Positions 13,354 through 16,336 of a stretch of DNA of 16,336 bases are shown here, piece by piece. The position numbers and the translations under genes were made by a program. Each line of letters opens with the position of its first letter. Position 1 is the stretch's first letter. The DNA lies in NCBI GenBank assembly GCA_005878515.1, contig VBLZ01000078.1, forward strand, positions 1 to 16,336. Reading direction: 5' to 3'. The notes below the pieces were generated by a model. That model did not search any database. It was given only the letters and a program-made list of their open reading frames with translations, and was not told the origin of the DNA. The stretch is from Methanobacteriota archaeon (lineage in GTDB: Archaea > Thermoplasmatota > Thermoplasmata > RBG-16-68-12).

Positions 13354-14538
13354 GTGCGCGACGGCGTGCTGACGGAAGCGACGAACGACTACGCGGGTCC
13401 GATCCTCCCGGGATTCCGGGAGACGGCATGGATCCAGAAATCGCCGTATTTCCATCGTGCCGCAAAGCACGGCGTTCGGGCGTACGACCTCTACAATCAC
13501 ATGCTCATGCCGGGCCTCTACACGGACCCCGTCGAAGAGTACTGGCATCTCGTGAACCATGTGACGCTGTGGGACGTCGGGGTGGAGCGGCAGGTCGAGA
13601 TCGACGGCCCGGACGGATTCGAGTTTATGCAAATGCTCACGCCGCGGGACATGGAGAAGTGCGCGGTCAGGGAGTGCAAGTATGTGCTCCTCACGACTCC
13701 GGACGGCGGCATCATCAACGACCCGGTCCTCCTCCGCCTCGGGGAAGATCACTTCTGGCTCTCGCTCTCCGATTGGGACGTCCTCTTCTGGTGCAAAGGC
13801 GTCGCGGTCAACGCCGGACTCGATGTCATCGTGCGGGAGCCGGATGTCTCCCCGCTCCAGTTGCAGGGCCCGAAATCGAAGGATGTAATGGTGGACTTGT
13901 TCGGCGAGGACATCCTCGACCTCGAGTACTACCATCTGACGGAGACGCAATTGGATGGCATCCCCCTCGTCATCACGCGGACGGGTTGGAGTGCCGAACG
14001 GGGCTACGAGCTGTACTTGCGCGACGCGCGGCTCGGCGAGAAGCTCTGGGATGTGGTCATGGGCGCGGGCGCGAAGTATGACATCCGGCCGGTCGCCCCG
14101 TCCGAGATTCGGCGGATCGAGGCGGGGATCCTGAACTACAGCTCGGACATCATGCTCGACAACAATCCGTACGAGGTCGGCCTCGGTTGGACGGTCGACG
14201 AGGACAAGAGATCGGACTACCTCGGGAAGGCCGCGCTCGCTCGGATGAAGAAGGAGGGCATCAAGCGCAAGCTCGTCGGGGTCGAGGTCGAAGGCGCCCC
14301 TCTCGGGGCCTGGATCCCTGATTACTGGGACGTCCACGCGGACGGTCGGAAGGTGGGCCACGTCACCTCGTTGACGTACTCGCCGCGGCTTGAGAAGAAT
14401 ATCGGCTATGCGCTCCTCGGCATCGATCACGCGAAGATCGGGACCGGGTTGCGGGTGTCCACGTCGAAGGGGACCCGCGCCGCCACCGTCGTGAAGAAGC
14501 CGTTCGTCGACCCGAAGAAGGACATTCCGAAATCGTGA
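13354..14538 (+). CDS. GcvT-fold folate-dependent demethylase, DmdA-like (paralogue 3)
   Basis: This 394-residue protein belongs to the same family as the two upstream paralogues. Visible landmarks are VRAYDLYNHMLMPGLYTDP (41-59), EEYWHLVNHVTLWDVGVERQ (61-80), GGIINDPV (118-125), TRTGWSAERGYELY and IRRIEAGILNYSSD. The tail is VVKKPFVDPKKDIPKS. The N-terminus is about ten residues longer than its paralogues and differs from them (PGFRETAWIQKSPYF). The start is unclear: the frame is open to a TTG at 13252, GTG 13354 is the nearest standard codon, and the strongest Shine-Dalgarno points to ATA 13342. I annotate GTG 13354. It lies about 100 nt behind paralogue 2 on the same strand and may be co-transcribed. 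The family is sure; the substrate is unknown. Confidence 0.82.
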   Translation: MRDGVLTEATNDYAGPILPGFRETAWIQKSPYFHRAAKHGVRAYDLYNHMLMPGLYTDPVEEYWHLVNHVTLWDVGVERQVEIDGPDGFEFMQMLTPRDMEKCAVRECKYVLLTTPDGGIINDPVLLRLGEDHFWLSLSDWDVLFWCKGVAVNAGLDVIVREPDVSPLQLQGPKSKDVMVDLFGEDILDLEYYHLTETQLDGIPLVITRTGWSAERGYELYLRDARLGEKLWDVVMGAGAKYDIRPVAPSEIRRIEAGILNYSSDIMLDNNPYEVGLGWTVDEDKRSDYLGKAALARMKKEGIKRKLVGVEVEGAPLGAWIPDYWDVHADGRKVGHVTSLTYSPRLEKNIGYALLGIDHAKIGTGLRVSTSKGTRAATVVKKPFVDPKKDIPKS

Positions 14539-14585
14539 CGGTCCGCGGTCAAGGTTGAAGTAGCGCGCGTGCCGTCGGCTCCGGG

Positions 14586-15413
14586 ATGTCCCTCACCCTC
14601 GGATCCCGCGTCGCCCTCCACGACGGCAACACGATGCCGGTCCTCGGGCTCGGCATGTGGCAGGCCGGCTCGGGCAAGCAGACCCGCAACGCGGTCGCGA
14701 CCGCCCTCGAGATCGGATACCGCCTGTTCGATACCGCGAAATTGTATGGGAACGAGCGCGACCTCGGAACCGCGATTCGGGAGAGCGGGATCCCGCGCGA
14801 AGAGATCTTCGTCACGACCAAGCTCTGGAACAACGACCAGGGCTACGAGTCCGCGCTGCGGGCGTTCGAGAAGAGTCGCCGCGAGCTCAGCCTCGACTAC
14901 GTCGATTTGTACCTCATCCACTGGCCCGTGCCGGGTCTGAGACAGGAGTCGTGGAAGGCGCTCCTGAAGATCCGTGACGAGGGACTCGCGCGGTCGATCG
15001 GGGTGAGCAACTACACGATCCGACACCTGGAGGAACTGCTCCGGGCGACACCGGCTCCGCCCGCCGTGAACCAAGTCGAGTTCCACCCCTTCCTGTATCA
15101 GAAGGAGTTGCTCGGATTCTGCGTCAGCGAGAAGATTCAATTGGAAGCGTACAGCCCCCTCACCCGCGGTCATCGACTCAATCATCCGGTCATTTCTCAG
15201 ATCGCATCGAGGCACGGTCGGACCCCGGCCCAGGTCCTGATTCGTTGGAGCCTGCAACATGGGCTCGTCGTCATTCCAAAGTCAATTCGTCCGGATCGGA
15301 TTCGAGAGAACGCGGCCGTCTTCGATTTCGAGCTGAACGCCGATGACATGAAGCGACTCGATTCGCTCGACGAGAGTTCGCACGTGGCCTGGGACCCCGA
15401 AGACCTGCCGTGA
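14586..15413 (+). CDS. Aldo/keto reductase
   Basis: A 275-residue TIM-barrel oxidoreductase close to the AKR5/2,5-diketo-D-gluconate reductase type. The catalytic tetrad is complete: D49 (LFDTAK), Y54 (LYGNE), K79 (TTKLW) and H112 (LIHWP). GVSNY and the C-terminal VIPKSIRPDRIREN form the NADP(H) site, and NQVEFHPFLYQ is typical. It reduces aldehydes or ketones with NADPH; the in vivo substrate is not predictable. The ATG at 14586 starts directly before the first strand and has no clear Shine-Dalgarno. It lies 47 nt behind demethylase paralogue 3. It could reduce an aldehyde by-product of demethylation, or be a general detoxifying enzyme. Confidence 0.86.
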   Translation: MSLTLGSRVALHDGNTMPVLGLGMWQAGSGKQTRNAVATALEIGYRLFDTAKLYGNERDLGTAIRESGIPREEIFVTTKLWNNDQGYESALRAFEKSRRELSLDYVDLYLIHWPVPGLRQESWKALLKIRDEGLARSIGVSNYTIRHLEELLRATPAPPAVNQVEFHPFLYQKELLGFCVSEKIQLEAYSPLTRGHRLNHPVISQIASRHGRTPAQVLIRWSLQHGLVVIPKSIRPDRIRENAAVFDFELNADDMKRLDSLDESSHVAWDPEDLP

Positions 15414-15471
15414 GGTTCCGGCATGCCGCAAAGAGCGAGGCAGTCTTTACCGTCCGCCGCGATTCCCCATC

Positions 15472-16278
15472 GTGGTCCGGCCGAAATACGAACTCCCGGA
15501 TGCTCTCGGCCCGGCATCCCTCGCGGAGCGCCGGCGTTTCTACCGTCGGTCAATGGACTTCCGGTCCGCGGCGAAATGGATGGATGTCCTCAAGGCTGAG
15601 CGGGTCTACGCGCTGATCCTCGGCCGGCACTCCGGAATCTACCCGCGTCGATTCCGGCACCTGAAGAACGTTCCCCTGATCGTCGACGACGCCCGCGACG
15701 TCCGCGACCTCCGTCCCTATCTCGTGAAATATCTCCCGGAAGGCGTGTACTACGATCGAAATGTGTACACCTCTCTCGACGCTGCTCGAAAGGCCCGGCT
15801 CGATTACGCTCGCGCATGGCGCAGTCGGTTCTTCGTCGGGCAGGAACTCGCCTTCGACCTAGACCCGGAAAACTTGGACTGCCCGATTCACGGGGACATC
15901 GAGGCGAAAATGCGGCGCCATCAAGGCCTGTCGTTCTGCGATTGGGAGTTCGAGGAGGTCCGTCGACAGGCGGTCGCATTGTACGATGAACTCTCCGAGC
16001 GGTGGACACGGCTGAAGGTCGTCTACTCCGGGCGCGGATTCCATGTCCACGTTTTCGATGATGAGGCGTTTCGCCTAACTCGGAAAGAGCGGTCTCGCAT
16101 CGCCACTCGATTCGCGCGGCGATACGCAATCGACGAATGGGTCACGTCCGGGGAGATGCGGCTCATCCGCCTCCCGTACTCGCTGCACGGGATGGTCTCT
16201 CGGGTCGTCGTACCCCTCCCTCGGGGCGACGTGGCGAAGTTTCGGTACAACGATCCGCGAGCGGTCCCGCGTTTCTAG
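15472..16278 (+). CDS. priS: DNA primase small (catalytic) subunit, archaeo-eukaryotic type
   Basis: A 268-residue archaeo-eukaryotic primase. The catalytic D129-x-D131 is in ELAFDLDPEN. YSGRGFHVHVFD (185-196) is the signature SGRG-x-H-x-H. D221 in DEWVTSGEMRLIRLP aligns with the third catalytic Asp (human PRIM1 D306), followed by the RLPYSLHG nucleotide-binding motif. A zinc site can be placed at C137, H140, H150 and C156, within the usual insertion after the first catalytic motif. It makes RNA primers for replication with a large subunit (PriL) not seen here. At 268 residues it is shorter than most archaeal PriS (about 330-350), mainly lacking the helical insert and C-terminal extension. 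The start is GTG without a Shine-Dalgarno; a CTTTAC box about 22 nt upstream suggests a leaderless transcript. It is the best marker of an archaeal origin. Confidence 0.85.
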   Translation: MVRPKYELPDALGPASLAERRRFYRRSMDFRSAAKWMDVLKAERVYALILGRHSGIYPRRFRHLKNVPLIVDDARDVRDLRPYLVKYLPEGVYYDRNVYTSLDAARKARLDYARAWRSRFFVGQELAFDLDPENLDCPIHGDIEAKMRRHQGLSFCDWEFEEVRRQAVALYDELSERWTRLKVVYSGRGFHVHVFDDEAFRLTRKERSRIATRFARRYAIDEWVTSGEMRLIRLPYSLHGMVSRVVVPLPRGDVAKFRYNDPRAVPRF

Positions 16279-16284
16279 CCGCGC

Positions 16285-16336
16285 CTACTTCTTCGCCTTC
16301 TTTTCCTTGCGGCCCGCGTAGTAGGCTTTCTTCTTC
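16285..16336 (-). CDS. C-terminus of an unidentified lysine-rich protein (runs off right edge)
   Basis: A minus-strand frame enters from the right edge and ends at TAG 16287-16285. Only the last 16 residues are seen: KKKAYYAGRKEKKAKK. Lysine-rich tails are common in archaeal ribosomal and nucleic-acid-binding proteins, but this is too short to identify. It converges on the primase gene with a 6-nt gap. Confidence 0.5.
   Translation of the reverse strand, partial: KKKAYYAGRKEKKAKK

Noticed and set aside
13327..14430. A 367-codon open frame opposite demethylase paralogue 3
   Set aside because: Similar shadows lie opposite paralogues 1 and 2, so they come from conserved codon patterns of the sense genes. 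Their composition (Arg/Asp/Val-rich) does not look like a real protein.
9930..14538. Calling the three genes glycine-cleavage T proteins (gcvT)
   Set aside because: The catalytic DD of GcvT is ND-P here, the N-terminal segments match DmdA-type proteins, and no gcvH or gcvP is nearby.

Overview
The window is GC-rich (about 60% by eye), densely coded and most likely archaeal. The best evidence is a eukaryotic/archaeal-type DNA primase small subunit (priS-like) at the right end and AT-rich boxes that sit at an archaeal TATA-box distance upstream of several starts. The mix of aerobic aromatic catabolism, a membrane-bound cupredoxin, a molybdoenzyme and folate-type demethylases suggests an aerobic, heterotrophic, uncultivated lineage. 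A soil or sediment Thermoplasmatota-like archaeon would fit, but that placement is inference. I saw no CRISPR array, insertion sequence, rRNA or tRNA.

Layout. Positions 1-1542: the N-terminal part of a formate-dehydrogenase-like molybdopterin oxidoreductase (minus, cut by the left edge) is divergent from mobA, which makes the guanylylated molybdenum cofactor such enzymes need. mobA overlaps, tail to tail, a two-domain zf-TFIIB zinc-ribbon gene. Positions 1599-2411: a VOC-fold protein resembling the catalytic half of 4-hydroxyphenylpyruvate dioxygenase (HPPD). Positions 2412-2848: a stretch without a confident gene, holding a broken coding-like region. Positions 2849-4225: a five-TM protein ending in a cupredoxin domain, then a four-TM hypothetical protein. 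Positions 4405-8729 (minus): aconitase, homogentisate 1,2-dioxygenase and fumarylacetoacetate hydrolase. Positions 8900-9859: an extended SDR epimerase/reductase. Positions 9930-14538: three paralogous GcvT-fold proteins that look most like DMSP demethylase DmdA, with a DDAH/amidinotransferase-fold hydrolase inserted on the opposite strand between the first and second. Positions 14586-16278: an aldo/keto reductase and the primase. The last bases hold the lysine-rich C-terminus of a minus-strand gene.

How it fits together. HPPD-like, HmgA and FAH make the oxygen-dependent homogentisate branch of tyrosine/phenylalanine breakdown. It yields fumarate and acetoacetate next to a TCA-cycle aconitase. 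No maleylacetoacetate isomerase is visible. The three DmdA-like proteins are the most distinctive part. They appear to be a duplicated and diverged set of folate-dependent C1-demethylases, two with nearly identical promoter elements, and their substrate cannot be read from the sequence. Two genes have a strong Shine-Dalgarno placed 7 nt before an in-frame ATA instead of ATG/GTG.
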